Positions 25,153 to 32,656 of a stretch of 40,099 nucleotides of DNA are shown in pieces. How positions within the stretch are numbered: the stretch's first letter is position 1; the number at the start of each line of letters is the position of its first letter. The DNA comes from Blastocatellia bacterium. GTDB taxonomy: Bacteria; Acidobacteriota; Blastocatellia; Pyrinomonadales; Pyrinomonadaceae. The stretch covers positions 27,483-67,581 of the forward strand of contig DNND01000045.1 in the NCBI GenBank assembly GCA_003488005.1, in the 5' to 3' direction. Position numbers and translations under genes: made by a program. The notes beneath the pieces were generated by a model that saw nothing but the letters and a program-made list of their open reading frames with translations, had not been told where the DNA came from and did not search any database.

Positions 25153-26316
25153 ATGAAGTATTTTTCTCACCGCATCCTGCCGCACCGTCTAATGGTTCTC
25201 CCGCTGGTTTTCATACTCGCGTTCGCCCTGCTTGCAATCTGCCTTTGTGGGACAGCGTCCGCTCAGGATGCTCACTACAAGCTTGTTAGCGCTGCATTCT
25301 CCGGGGGGCAAAGCAGCGACCAGCACTCATTCTCGCCGGTCATCAGCGCCGACGGTCGCTTTATTGCCTTCGCAAGTCAGGCCACAAACCTCGTCGCCTT
25401 CCCGACCAGCGGTAGCGGCGCCCAACCCGGTCAAGGCATCATTCAGAATATTTTTATACGCGATATGCAAAGCGGCACGACGAAACTCGTCAGCATCAAC
25501 CGCGATGGCACGGGCAGCGGCAACGGCACATCGTTCGCGGCGTCCATTAGCGCCGACGGCCGCTTCGTGACTTTCTCCAGCACCTCCAGTGACCTGGTTG
25601 ATAACGACACGAACGGCAACGGGTTGGACTCCTTTATTCGCGACACGCAAACCGACACGACGACTCTCGTCAGCAACAACAGCGCCGACGTGTGCACCTT
25701 AGGTTCTCAAAGTCCGGGCCCGTTTCTGGAGTTCCCGCTGGTTTTCAAAAGCACGGGGTCCGGGACCTGCAGCGCCGACGGGCGCTACTTTGTCTTCGCT
25801 TACTTTTACAGCCTCTTCGATCCTTTGGCGGGCGAAGTGCCCAAGAGCAATGTGGCACGCTTCGACACTGTGACTGGCGCGTTCGCTCTGCTCCCCGACA
25901 GCGGTATCTGCAACAACGGCCCACGCCTGTGCATCGTTAACACCTTCCAACCTTTCGTCAGCGCCGATGGGCGCTTCGTCACCTTCGCACAGACGGCCAT
26001 CGGGAATTTTGGTAGCGAAGCACTCTTCCTCGGAGACTTCGCTTCCCTCACGACAACCAATATCACCACACAAGGTGTGTTGTTCAACGCCTTTCCTTCC
26101 GTCATCACCAACGCCGGAATCAGCGCGAATGGACATTCCGTCGCATTCTCAACTCGCAATAGACTGTTGCCGCAGGACACAAACTTCTTCTTTGATGTTT
26201 ACAGGTACGATCGCGATCCCGACCCAGCGGGTGTCAGCGGCGTCATTCAGTTCGGGCAGCGTAACTTCGGCGCTGGTTTCGCTTACTTCACTCAGCACCT
26301 TGCCGTTGAGCACTGA
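25153..26316 (+). CDS. Secreted TolB/PD40-like propeller protein, 3' end replaced by antisense Rhs sequence
   Basis: 387 residues with a long signal peptide ending in SAQ (residue about 38). At least four WD40-like beta-propeller repeats are visible, each centred on SADGRFVTF or similar: SPVISADGRFIAFAS, ASISADGRFVTFSS, FVSADGRFVTFAQ, GISANGHSVAFST. Joining segments take the form DSFIRDTQTDTTTLVS. The native protein seems to stop being propeller-like near FDVYRYDRDPDPAG. The last 17 codons (from 26266) are the reverse strand of an Rhs gene segment, so the original C-terminus has been lost to recombination. ATG 25153 has TAGGAG upstream. Probably non-functional or altered. Other members of this family run to several hundred more residues. 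Confidence 0.75.
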   Translation: MKYFSHRILPHRLMVLPLVFILAFALLAICLCGTASAQDAHYKLVSAAFSGGQSSDQHSFSPVISADGRFIAFASQATNLVAFPTSGSGAQPGQGIIQNIFIRDMQSGTTKLVSINRDGTGSGNGTSFAASISADGRFVTFSSTSSDLVDNDTNGNGLDSFIRDTQTDTTTLVSNNSADVCTLGSQSPGPFLEFPLVFKSTGSGTCSADGRYFVFAYFYSLFDPLAGEVPKSNVARFDTVTGAFALLPDSGICNNGPRLCIVNTFQPFVSADGRFVTFAQTAIGNFGSEALFLGDFASLTTTNITTQGVLFNAFPSVITNAGISANGHSVAFSTRNRLLPQDTNFFFDVYRYDRDPDPAGVSGVIQFGQRNFGAGFAYFTQHLAVEH

Positions 26317-26327
26317 TGAGCGCACGT
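26266..26327 (-). pseudogene. 62-nt Rhs gene scrap
   Basis: On the minus strand this encodes VRSSVLNGKVLSEVSETSAE, nearly identical to VRSSVLNGKVLSEVNETGAK in the Rhs gene at 28097-29908 (DNA 29211-29271, about 90% by eye). Similarity stops sharply on both sides. It is a leftover from recombination between Rhs cassettes and forms the broken end of the TolB-like gene on the other strand. Confidence 0.8.
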
Positions 26328-26336
26328 GCGTCATGT

Positions 26337-27182
26337 TTACTTCCTTGGTTTGCGCGCTGCTTCAAGTGCATTGTTTGCAGTCTTGTAATTCTTGCTGGCG
26401 TATTTGTCTTCGCAGAATCCGCGAATACGTGCACTGCTTGGCAAACGAGTTGGCATCGGGAAAGGCCCACACGAATCGACTGGTGCCGTGAATATCTCAA
26501 CAGTTAGCCTATCGCGATAGCCGCCATCGACCGCAACTATTCTGTTTGGATCGATCTTATTAGTAGCGACCAGATGCTTTTGAGCGCGATCGGCCCGCCA
26601 TTCAGCTTCTCGCGCGCAGGCTGACAGTCCCGAGTACACCACGATATAGGCAGCTTCACCCGAACCATAACCCATTAAGTGTTTGGCCAAAGACTCAAGG
26701 ATGACATCTTCGTTCTTAAGGGAAATTTCGTGGTAGCGGGCGAAGACTCGTGGTGGTTTGCAAGCAGGATCGATCCTGATTGAACAAGTTCTCTCGTTTT
26801 CCACGACTGGAGGTACTCCCGAGATTCTTACTGTCACGTCGACGTTGAAGAGCTTTTGCTTTGAAGGTTTAATCTGCGGTTCGATGGTTACGATTCGATC
26901 TGTCAGCCCCGAAACTATTCGAGCGCCTGAAGTACTCCACTTGTAGCCTATGCGGTTTGCGCCTTCCTCACCGATCGTTTCTCTTGCGCCTTCGATTTCG
27001 GCTTGCAGAGACATCTTTCGTCTGGCCGGCACGGGATAGGAGGGACAGAGAAATTCAAGAAAGGGGCGTGGAGCATCTACCTCACGTTGTGATTTACTCG
27101 TTCGGGTTAATCCAAAGAAAGCAGCGACCAAGATTGCCATGAAGCAAAGGCCAAGTCTTCTAAGCGGTTTGAGCTGACTCAT
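26337..27182 (-). CDS. Exported protein with C-terminal OmpA-like domain (distal)
   Basis: 281 residues with an N-terminal hydrophobic anchor/signal (LGLCFMAILVAAFFGL). The middle is an Ig-like beta region (KWSTSGARIVSGLTDRIVTIEP, VDVTVRISGVPP). The C-terminal domain (about 155-245) reads AYIVVYSG…EAEWRADRAQKHL…IDPNRIVAVDGGYRDRLTVEIF, close to an OmpA-like fold with the RA…L…I.P.RI pattern, though the classical peptidoglycan residues are not all clear. It is third in a minus-strand run after the truncated Rhs gene and the related protein 26 nt upstream. Its stop lies 9 nt from the Rhs scrap, so the cassette end is here. It may be an immunity or accessory protein; unproven. Confidence 0.7.
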   Translation of the reverse strand: MSQLKPLRRLGLCFMAILVAAFFGLTRTSKSQREVDAPRPFLEFLCPSYPVPARRKMSLQAEIEGARETIGEEGANRIGYKWSTSGARIVSGLTDRIVTIEPQIKPSKQKLFNVDVTVRISGVPPVVENERTCSIRIDPACKPPRVFARYHEISLKNEDVILESLAKHLMGYGSGEAAYIVVYSGLSACAREAEWRADRAQKHLVATNKIDPNRIVAVDGGYRDRLTVEIFTAPVDSCGPFPMPTRLPSSARIRGFCEDKYASKNYKTANNALEAARKPRK

Positions 27183-27208
27183 TATTCATCATCTTACGCC
27201 AGGTGGTG

Positions 27209-28093
27209 TTATGTTCTGTTACCGTACTTGTAGCGCACCTTAGACGAATGACGTTTATTGCGCGGGGCAGGTTTGACGATTTGCACTTCGTTAGAAGGCA
27301 GCGTTGGTGTTGGTGTCGGAGGCGGCATTTCTAGGCTGAGCGTAAATAAATCATACTGGGCAGTCTCTCGATATCCACCATCGAGCGCGATGATGCGATC
27401 TGGCGGGATCATTCTTGTTTCGATGAGATAATGCCTGGCCTCTTCTGCCATTTGTTTAGCTTCTCCGCGACGAGATTTTCTACCAGCGTAAGCAATGATG
27501 TATCCTTGAAGTTGAGGAATCCTTGCCAGTTCAGCCCCGAGTGTATCCAGAATACCATGTACATTATTTGGGTTTAAGACCACGTCGAACGGACGCGGTG
27601 GAGGGACGCCGTTATAGGCCGGGAATCCCTGGCATCGCTTTCCATTTTCGCGGCTCGGTGGGAAATACTCTAGGCCAATTACGTGACCATCTTGCACAGA
27701 AAACGCAATGCCCTTCTCTACGTTAGTATAATAAGTTGTCCTAATATCCTCTGGACTATAACGCTCGACAAATCCAGTAAGGTCTGGCGCTAATTCCGCC
27801 AGCCGGAGCGGTTCGTACGGCGTCACCCAAAACGACTGGACAGTGTCCTTTGGGACATTCCAACCGTATTCAGGCCCTACGCAGCGAGATATGGCAAACG
27901 CAACATGAATGGTTTCTTTCGATCTTCGAAAGTTACAGCGGCACGAGTCGGGGACGGGGTCGCCGTAGAGACGCTCAACATCGGCGCGCGTTGAATGCAA
28001 AGGTACAATGCCGAATGGGTTTTCCCAGAAACCCTGCGGATTTCCGGCCAGTAGCGTCCCAGCGAAAATATAAAGACAAACGAATACTCGCAT
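27209..28093 (-). CDS. Exported protein with C-terminal OmpA-like domain, directly after truncated Rhs
   Basis: 294 residues. A short signal peptide (MRVFVCLYIFAGTLLA) precedes an unrecognised N-terminal domain beginning FGIVPLHSTRADVERLYGDP, with several Cys residues. The C-terminal domain shares YIIAYAGRKSRRGEAKQMAEEARHYL…IPPDRIIALDGGYRET with its neighbour downstream. A proline tail (PPPTPTPTLP) and basic terminus follow. ATG 28093 starts 3 nt after the Rhs stop codon and uses GGTGA from the end of the Rhs gene, so translation is coupled. That is the usual slot for an immunity protein, here periplasmic, facing a metalloprotease-like tip. Confidence 0.72.
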   Translation of the reverse strand: MRVFVCLYIFAGTLLAGNPQGFWENPFGIVPLHSTRADVERLYGDPVPDSCRCNFRRSKETIHVAFAISRCVGPEYGWNVPKDTVQSFWVTPYEPLRLAELAPDLTGFVERYSPEDIRTTYYTNVEKGIAFSVQDGHVIGLEYFPPSRENGKRCQGFPAYNGVPPPRPFDVVLNPNNVHGILDTLGAELARIPQLQGYIIAYAGRKSRRGEAKQMAEEARHYLIETRMIPPDRIIALDGGYRETAQYDLFTLSLEMPPPTPTPTLPSNEVQIVKPAPRNKRHSSKVRYKYGNRT

Positions 28094-28096
28094 ATT

Positions 28097-29908
28097 TCAC
28101 CGGTACTTCTTCGGAATACAATGTTCCTTCACATACTGATCAAAACCCTTCGAGCCAAGTTTTTCCGCGGCAGCGTTCATTTGATTGTGAGTGTATGTTA
28201 ATCCCATCCAACTCGAATCGTTCGGAGCATTATGGGTGATTTCATGAATCAGAGTCACTACGTACTCATAAGGCTGTCGCTCAATGCTCGATTGCGTAGT
28301 GTTGGCATATGAACTTTTAAGAAATACGGCGCTCCAACGTTGTCGAGTCCGCCAGTTCCTAGGATCAGTATAGTAGAAATTAGACAAACCGCCTCCACCC
28401 GAAACGGATTGCCCTCGTGCCCGCTCTGGTAGGAAGTCATTTATTCGCTCCCCAGGCACGTCAACGAAAATACCCCCACCGCCGGTTTGGTTTTTCAATG
28501 CGTTGAATAAATCCAAAATGTCAGTGTGACTGGGTGCAAACTTCGTATCCGAACCCATTTGGGCCAATATCTTGCTCATGGCTTCTCTGCAATCACTATA
28601 TTTTAGGGCTTTTTCAAACTCAGCCTGGAGCTTATTTAAACCACCTATCGGTCTCGTTACTACATCAGGCTTCTGCAGAGTGATGGGCTGAAAATTTAGT
28701 GTTGCCGACCCGACTCCGTCGGACGAGTAACCGGTAATTTCGACTTGCCAGGGGTCACAATCACCCTCGACACAAACTCGATAGCGACCATAAATCGGCA
28801 GCAGACCCACGCTAGCAGCGGCTTCCGGCGAGGTTTTGCCATCAACTTCACCTCCTTCTTTGCTCGTAAGATCCATTACTTCGTTGCGACTCATGGGCAC
28901 GCCGTTGTAGGTGTAGCTGACACCGGGCTGGCTTGGATTGCCGTTGCCGGGATATCCGAGCAGAGCTTCGTTCGGTGGATTTGGTGGCGGCGCTACATTA
29001 GGGTTCGCTATGCCCTCATTCGCGCCACTTGGATCCAACTCTGCGGCAAATTCACCGTCAAAGGCGCCCGCAGTACTTTGCGTTTCGTCCGACACACGAT
29101 AACTGGCACCGCTGGGATCGCGATGCTCCCAAACCACTCGCTCATAGTTGTTGATGCCAATCCTTTGCCAGGCCAATACTTGATTGCCGAGGTAGATGAA
29201 GGTGCGCAACTTGGCGCCGGTTTCGTTTACTTCACTCAGCACCTTGCCATTGAGCACTGATGAGCGCACGTAATATTTCGTAGTAGTCTCCGATTGATTG
29301 TCTTCTCCGAAGTAACTGGTGACCGTGCTCTTAGCCGATCTGCCATCACCGTCGAAGTTCTGCACCGCCAAACCGGCAGCCGAGAAGCTATTCGCCACAT
29401 TGCCGGCCGCATCGTATCCATAGTTGCCCACCAGCGAGTCGTTCAGCACGTTTCCGTCTGCATCGTAGGTTGCATCCGCGCGGCGATTGTTTTGGTAAGA
29501 GAAGCTCAGCGCCGAGGCCGAAGTCCAGAATCTGCCGTCCTCATAAACAGAATGATCAAAGGCGTCATATGAGAACCCTAAATAGTAAGGCCGATCATTA
29601 GTAGGCGCTTCGCCCCGGGCTTCAGCTCCCGAGAGGGCTTTGGTCATTCTGCCGCCATGGTCGTAGCTGTAAGCCCGATCATAGTGCTGAGTCAGCAAGT
29701 CATGTGACGACTTTAAGGTGGCATCGGCATAATACTGATAGCTCTTGCTCATCGTTCCGGGAATGTTATAGGTGCTTGCCTGTAGGCGCGAATTGTAATT
29801 GAGGCACGCCCAACTCCATATTTTTTGGCTGATACGAGCCGCATTGAATCGCTCGGCAAGCTCGCTCTCTTTGACCCAATGCGTTGGTGTGACACCTCTA
29901 ACACGCAC
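28097..29908 (-). CDS. 5'-truncated Rhs gene with metalloprotease-like C-terminal tip (orphan cassette)
   Basis: 603 codons from GTG 29908, but the first 36 translate repeat copy B. Similarity to the complete Rhs protein begins at NYNSRLQ (29800). Rhs/YD-repeat core follows (YSYDHGGRMTKALSGAEARGEA, GNYGYDAAGNV, HRDPSGASYRV), ending at AELDPSGANEG, the same ELDPxG junction as in the complete gene. Downstream is an unrelated tip with HEITHNAP (HExxH zinc motif, His555-His559), typical of a zinc metallopeptidase toxin domain. There is no signal peptide or Rhs N-terminus. This is the form of an orphan tip that can replace the tip of the full Rhs gene by recombination. Whether it is expressed from GTG 29908 is doubtful. 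Confidence 0.78.
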   Translation of the reverse strand: MRVRGVTPTHWVKESELAERFNAARISQKIWSWACLNYNSRLQASTYNIPGTMSKSYQYYADATLKSSHDLLTQHYDRAYSYDHGGRMTKALSGAEARGEAPTNDRPYYLGFSYDAFDHSVYEDGRFWTSASALSFSYQNNRRADATYDADGNVLNDSLVGNYGYDAAGNVANSFSAAGLAVQNFDGDGRSAKSTVTSYFGEDNQSETTTKYYVRSSVLNGKVLSEVNETGAKLRTFIYLGNQVLAWQRIGINNYERVVWEHRDPSGASYRVSDETQSTAGAFDGEFAAELDPSGANEGIANPNVAPPPNPPNEALLGYPGNGNPSQPGVSYTYNGVPMSRNEVMDLTSKEGGEVDGKTSPEAAASVGLLPIYGRYRVCVEGDCDPWQVEITGYSSDGVGSATLNFQPITLQKPDVVTRPIGGLNKLQAEFEKALKYSDCREAMSKILAQMGSDTKFAPSHTDILDLFNALKNQTGGGGIFVDVPGERINDFLPERARGQSVSGGGGLSNFYYTDPRNWRTRQRWSAVFLKSSYANTTQSSIERQPYEYVVTLIHEITHNAPNDSSWMGLTYTHNQMNAAAEKLGSKGFDQYVKEHCIPKKYR

Positions 29909-30189
29909 CCATTCGAAGGCTCAATAGAGCTGTGCTCTTTTTTTGACGATTGATTGGAACCTGGAGTCGCCAGAAAATTTATGCAAGGTTTCTTGTATCG
30001 TCGAATTGAAACACGGTAGGCGAACTGGTCAGAGACCTTCTCGTGCCTGACCATTGGGCTTGGCATGAATGGACTTACTGTTAAGCGGCTTTCGTTTGTG
30101 AAAGGGTGCGGTTGAAAGTGAGAGAGATTGAGAAGGTGCGAAATATTGGTGGAGCCGAGGGGGATCGAACCCCTGACCTCATGACTGCC
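29808..30189. repeat. Cassette repeat, copy B (middle and right segments)
   Basis: The middle segment 29808-30011 matches copy A. The right segment 30040-30182 matches 39957-40099 of copy C at about 85% by eye, including GCTTGGCATGAATGGACTTA and GCGGCTTTCG. It ends in the tRNA-Ala 3' half. It forms the upstream border of the truncated Rhs gene, whose homology to the complete Rhs starts 7 nt outside it. Confidence 0.85.
30147..30189 (-). other. tRNA-Ala(GGC) 3' half, attachment-site-like
   Basis: Read on the minus strand this is anticodon GGC-A-G, TCATG (3' anticodon stem), AGGTC, T arm AGGGG-TTCGATC-CCCCT, acceptor CGGCTCC, A73 and CCA. U70 and the anticodon mark it as alanine. The 5' anticodon strand (expected CATGA) is absent, and similarity to a tRNA ends at position 34. 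There is no D arm, so this is not a functional tRNA. The break inside the anticodon loop is where many tyrosine integrases cross over. Confidence 0.85.
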
Positions 30190-30308
30190 GGACACTTTCC
30201 GATTGTTTCGCTGAGTTCGTTCCAGCTTTTTGAACCGGGTTTCGTTAGTCTGTTGCTCTACTGGTGTTACTTTGAGTATCGCGTTGATCGCATCGGATCG
30301 GGTCTGTT

Positions 30309-30326
30309 GTCACACTATAGTCACAC
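30309..30326. repeat. Direct repeat GTCACAC at 11-nt spacing
   Basis: GTCACAC-TATA-GTCACAC: two 7-nt repeats one helical turn apart, 120 nt from the tRNA half. The spacing would suit an arm-type recombinase or regulator site. It could be chance. Confidence 0.3.
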
Positions 30327-30356
30327 CATGATTTTGCAACCTTCCGGCGAAGATAA

Positions 30357-30734
30357 CTATCGATATCTCATGTCTCGTGCATCCTCTACTGCGGCCGCGA
30401 CGCAGACCGCGAGGCAAGCAGCGAGAGCTGTTTTTCCCTCAGCATTTATCTCCAATGTTCCTATCAAGGGAGCCAAGGGTCTTGCGAATGAACTAACGCG
30501 CTTCGTAAAGTCGTCATCAACCCGCTGTCCATTCTCCAATCCGAAAGCATCTAGGAAAACTGAATACAGCCTTCGGCGAAGAATATCTTCGCAGTCTTTA
30601 ATTCCGTCTTTGGGCGTTGGGAGATTTTTGGGAAGGTCTTTGATTAGGCCCGAATATTCGTCATTGGCGCACTTGATAACGTCCATTAGACGATTACGCA
30701 AGTCTTCGGAATAAATAAAGTCACTAGCAGTCAT
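30357..30734 (-). CDS. Small hypothetical protein, coupled to upstream small gene
   Basis: 125 residues, mostly helical and soluble (NRLMDVIKCANDEYSGLIKDLP, DCEDILRRRLYSVFLDAFGLENG). A short hydrophobic stretch AALAACLAVCVAAAVEDA lies near the C-terminus. I recognise no family. Its ATG overlaps the stop of the upstream small gene (ATGA at 30731-30734), which supports both being translated. It is the most distal gene of the minus-strand Rhs cassette, ending about 170 nt before the tRNA half. An accessory or immunity role is possible by position only. Confidence 0.6.
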   Translation of the reverse strand: MTASDFIYSEDLRNRLMDVIKCANDEYSGLIKDLPKNLPTPKDGIKDCEDILRRRLYSVFLDAFGLENGQRVDDDFTKRVSSFARPLAPLIGTLEINAEGKTALAACLAVCVAAAVEDARDMRYR

Positions 30735-30940
30735 TTTTTTGTGTTCTGTCTATCCAAATGATCGACCGCTCCCAACCCCAAACCGGCGGCAATGATGATA
30801 CTGAATGAAATCCCTTTCGAGAAGGTTGAGTTTCGATTCGTTCTAATACTTGGATCGTCGCAGATGGGCGCTCCCGTCCCCCAAGACTTATGGGTTTCCC
30901 AGTCGAGACGCCAAAGCCAAAGCGTTACCGCTTTCACCAT
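30731..30940 (-). CDS. Very small hypothetical membrane protein
   Basis: 69 residues with one possible transmembrane segment (ISFSIIIAAGLGLGAV, residues about 44-59) preceded by a Trp-rich N-terminus. No family recognised and no clear ribosome-binding site at ATG 30940. Support comes from the 4-nt ATGA overlap with the next gene and the 24-nt gap after the lipoprotein gene upstream. It may be a decayed gene. Confidence 0.4.
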   Translation of the reverse strand: MVKAVTLWLWRLDWETHKSWGTGAPICDDPSIRTNRNSTFSKGISFSIIIAAGLGLGAVDHLDRQNTKK

Positions 30941-30964
30941 GGTCGCAGCTGTGAGACTAAGACG

Positions 30965-31681
30965 CTATTTCATCTTATCGTCAACTAACGTCTCCGATCT
31001 AATGTTTCGGAAATCTTTGCCATCCCATTTGAAGTGCCGACGGATGAACTTCTTGGGACAGCAAAGCCCAGCCCCCCCCTCAAGGGTATACTGTTCAATC
31101 ACGAGCGCCCCATCTTCAACGTCCATCCTCCTCAACCCACCATCAGCTCTGTCGCCGGTTTCGTATTGCCACACGAGTTTAGGAACAGTGTTTTCCAAAA
31201 CGTAAACAAATATACACCCCACGAACCTATTAGTTACTGAGATCCCTCCGAGGTGCACTATTGCTTCTTCCCGTCCATCTGACATTAGATCTGCGTATGA
31301 CACATCATCTAACTCGAGTAAGAGATACCTGATCCCCTTCTTCTGATCTTCTCTCATCTCGAACTTTCCATCCTGTAGTTTTACTTCGCTAGGACCATCT
31401 GGAATTTTCAGATAACTCGGATACCAAGCGTAAGTAAAATTCTTAAAGTCAATGTCTCGAATAGCACTTGACTGCTTCTCAGATTTACCAGGCAACACTT
31501 GTGATGGTGAATTGTTTGTTCCTGACGACGAAGAACTGTCTCGCTGATTTTCGGATCTCATATTGTTGGAGTTTCCGCCCCTGCTGCCCTTGGTATCCAA
31601 GAAACTGCAAGAAAGAGTGAGTTGAGCAACCATGAGTTGCAAAATACAAACAAATGTCACCACGTAATTGTGTTTAATCAT
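30965..31681 (-). CDS. Hypothetical lipoprotein of the Rhs cassette
   Basis: 238 residues. A hydrophobic leader ends in a lipobox (LTLSC, Cys25), followed by a Ser/Asn-rich linker (SSSSSGTNNSPSQ). The mature domain (about 80-230) is beta-rich (LLLELDDVSYADLMSDGREEAIVHLGG, FVYVLENTVPKLVWQYETGD). A DLxxDGxEEA element resembles FG-GAP/VCBS-like blades, but I do not recognise the family. GAGGTAGG just upstream fixes ATG 31681. A run of eight G residues on the coding strand (31072-31079) could allow slippage. Lipoproteins downstream of Rhs genes are candidates for periplasmic immunity. Confidence 0.7.
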   Translation of the reverse strand: MIKHNYVVTFVCILQLMVAQLTLSCSFLDTKGSRGGNSNNMRSENQRDSSSSSGTNNSPSQVLPGKSEKQSSAIRDIDFKNFTYAWYPSYLKIPDGPSEVKLQDGKFEMREDQKKGIRYLLLELDDVSYADLMSDGREEAIVHLGGISVTNRFVGCIFVYVLENTVPKLVWQYETGDRADGGLRRMDVEDGALVIEQYTLEGGAGLCCPKKFIRRHFKWDGKDFRNIRSETLVDDKMK

Positions 31682-31922
31682 TACCTACCTCGGGCGCTAG
31701 TGAGTTAGCAGAATTGTGCCAGTCAGTTAACGCCTGTAGCAATCGAAGAAGCTCTGAAACCAGGGTGGGACCTAATCATAGCTTGCCTCGAGGCCTTGTC
31801 GTTGCGCGTCCATGGGAGTTCACCGTTCCCCAAAGTGTAAAGTGCTCTTTGGGTCTCCCAGACCAGCTATCCATGAGGTGAAATTGGCAAATCAACTGAG
31901 CAGCTTGATGCGCTGAAGGGTT

Positions 31923-32639
31923 CTAGGTGCGGGGGGTGTGCTTGGCGTTACGAGCTTCTTTCAAAAGACTAACGAGCGCCTCATCGCCGTTCCGCTCGGC
32001 AACGCTCAATGGCGTTTCACCTCTCTTATTTTTGACATTCACATTTGCCCCGGCAGAAAGAAGCAAGCGGACTGCCTCAGGTGAAGCACGACGTGAGACT
32101 GCGGCCGCCAGAGCGGTGTAGCCTTCATTGTCCACAGCATTTATCCTAGCTCCCCTGTTCAATAGCAGTTTGATCATTTCTAGATCCCCTTCTCCCGCTG
32201 CTGCCATCAAAGGGACACCCTTTTCGATGTCAGCTCCCCGATTCAATAGTAGAGTGACCGTTTCATAGTGGCTGACTCCCACCGCCCTGACTAATGCTGT
32301 CTCGCCGTTAAGTGAGACAGCATTGACAGCTGCACCTCGGTCAAGAAGCAACTTAACCACTTCCGTTCTATCCTCGACTGCGGCGTACATGAGTGGCGTT
32401 TCACCGTTTCCTTCTCGGGCATCAACATTTGTGCCCGAGTCCAACAAGTTCCTCACCTGATTTACGTCGCCCTTTGCCGATGCCCTAAACAAAAGAGTTT
32501 CGCGTACACCTGGAATAGGTCCACGCTTCAAGCCCTTGACGCACCCGGCGGAGGCTATGCACAGGATAGATGGCACCAAAGCGATAAGGATGAGACCGCC
32601 ATTGAACCTCTTGATTATTGATAATGGCCTTTCCAACAT
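31923..32639 (-). CDS. Ankyrin-repeat lipoprotein, probable Rhs immunity partner
   Basis: 238 residues. The N-terminal hydrophobic segment ends in a lipobox (ASAGC, Cys33). About six ankyrin repeats follow (residues 48-228): LLFRASAKGDVNQVRNLLDSG, GETPLMYAAVEDRTEVVKLLLDRG, GETALVRAVGVSHYETVTLLLNRG, PLMAAAGEGDLEMIKLLLNRG, YTALAAAV…AVRLLLSAG, GETPLSVAERNG. Ankyrin-repeat proteins are a known class of immunity proteins in polymorphic toxin loci. It starts 15 nt after the Rhs stop, and its AAGGAGG overlaps that stop codon. Lipidation would place it at a membrane facing the periplasm, where it could neutralise an incoming tip. The immunity role is inferred. Confidence 0.85.
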   Translation of the reverse strand: MLERPLSIIKRFNGGLILIALVPSILCIASAGCVKGLKRGPIPGVRETLLFRASAKGDVNQVRNLLDSGTNVDAREGNGETPLMYAAVEDRTEVVKLLLDRGAAVNAVSLNGETALVRAVGVSHYETVTLLLNRGADIEKGVPLMAAAGEGDLEMIKLLLNRGARINAVDNEGYTALAAAVSRRASPEAVRLLLSAGANVNVKNKRGETPLSVAERNGDEALVSLLKEARNAKHTPRT

Positions 32640-32649
32640 CAGCGCCTTA

Positions 32650-32656
32650 CCTCCTT
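32650..32656 (-). promoter_or_regulatory. Shine-Dalgarno overlapping the Rhs stop codon
   Basis: AAGGAGG lies 10 nt before the ankyrin gene ATG. Its first two bases are the last two of the Rhs TAA stop (32655-32657). Ribosomes finishing Rhs would expose or occupy this site, so toxin and ankyrin protein synthesis are linked. Confidence 0.75.

Noticed and set aside
26149..26334. Minus-strand small gene containing Rhs sequence
   Set aside because: It is the Rhs scrap plus antisense of the TolB-like gene, not an independent gene.
30147..30189. A functional tRNA-Ala gene at 30.15 kb
   Set aside because: Only the 3' half is present; the 5' anticodon strand, D arm and 5' acceptor strand are missing.
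29749..30195. Minus-strand open frame of 148 codons across repeat copy B
   Set aside because: Its beginning (SGSHEVRGSIPLGSTN) is simply the tRNA 3' half translated, and the rest is the noncoding repeat; the matching frame in copy A (24421-24705) diverges and starts elsewhere.
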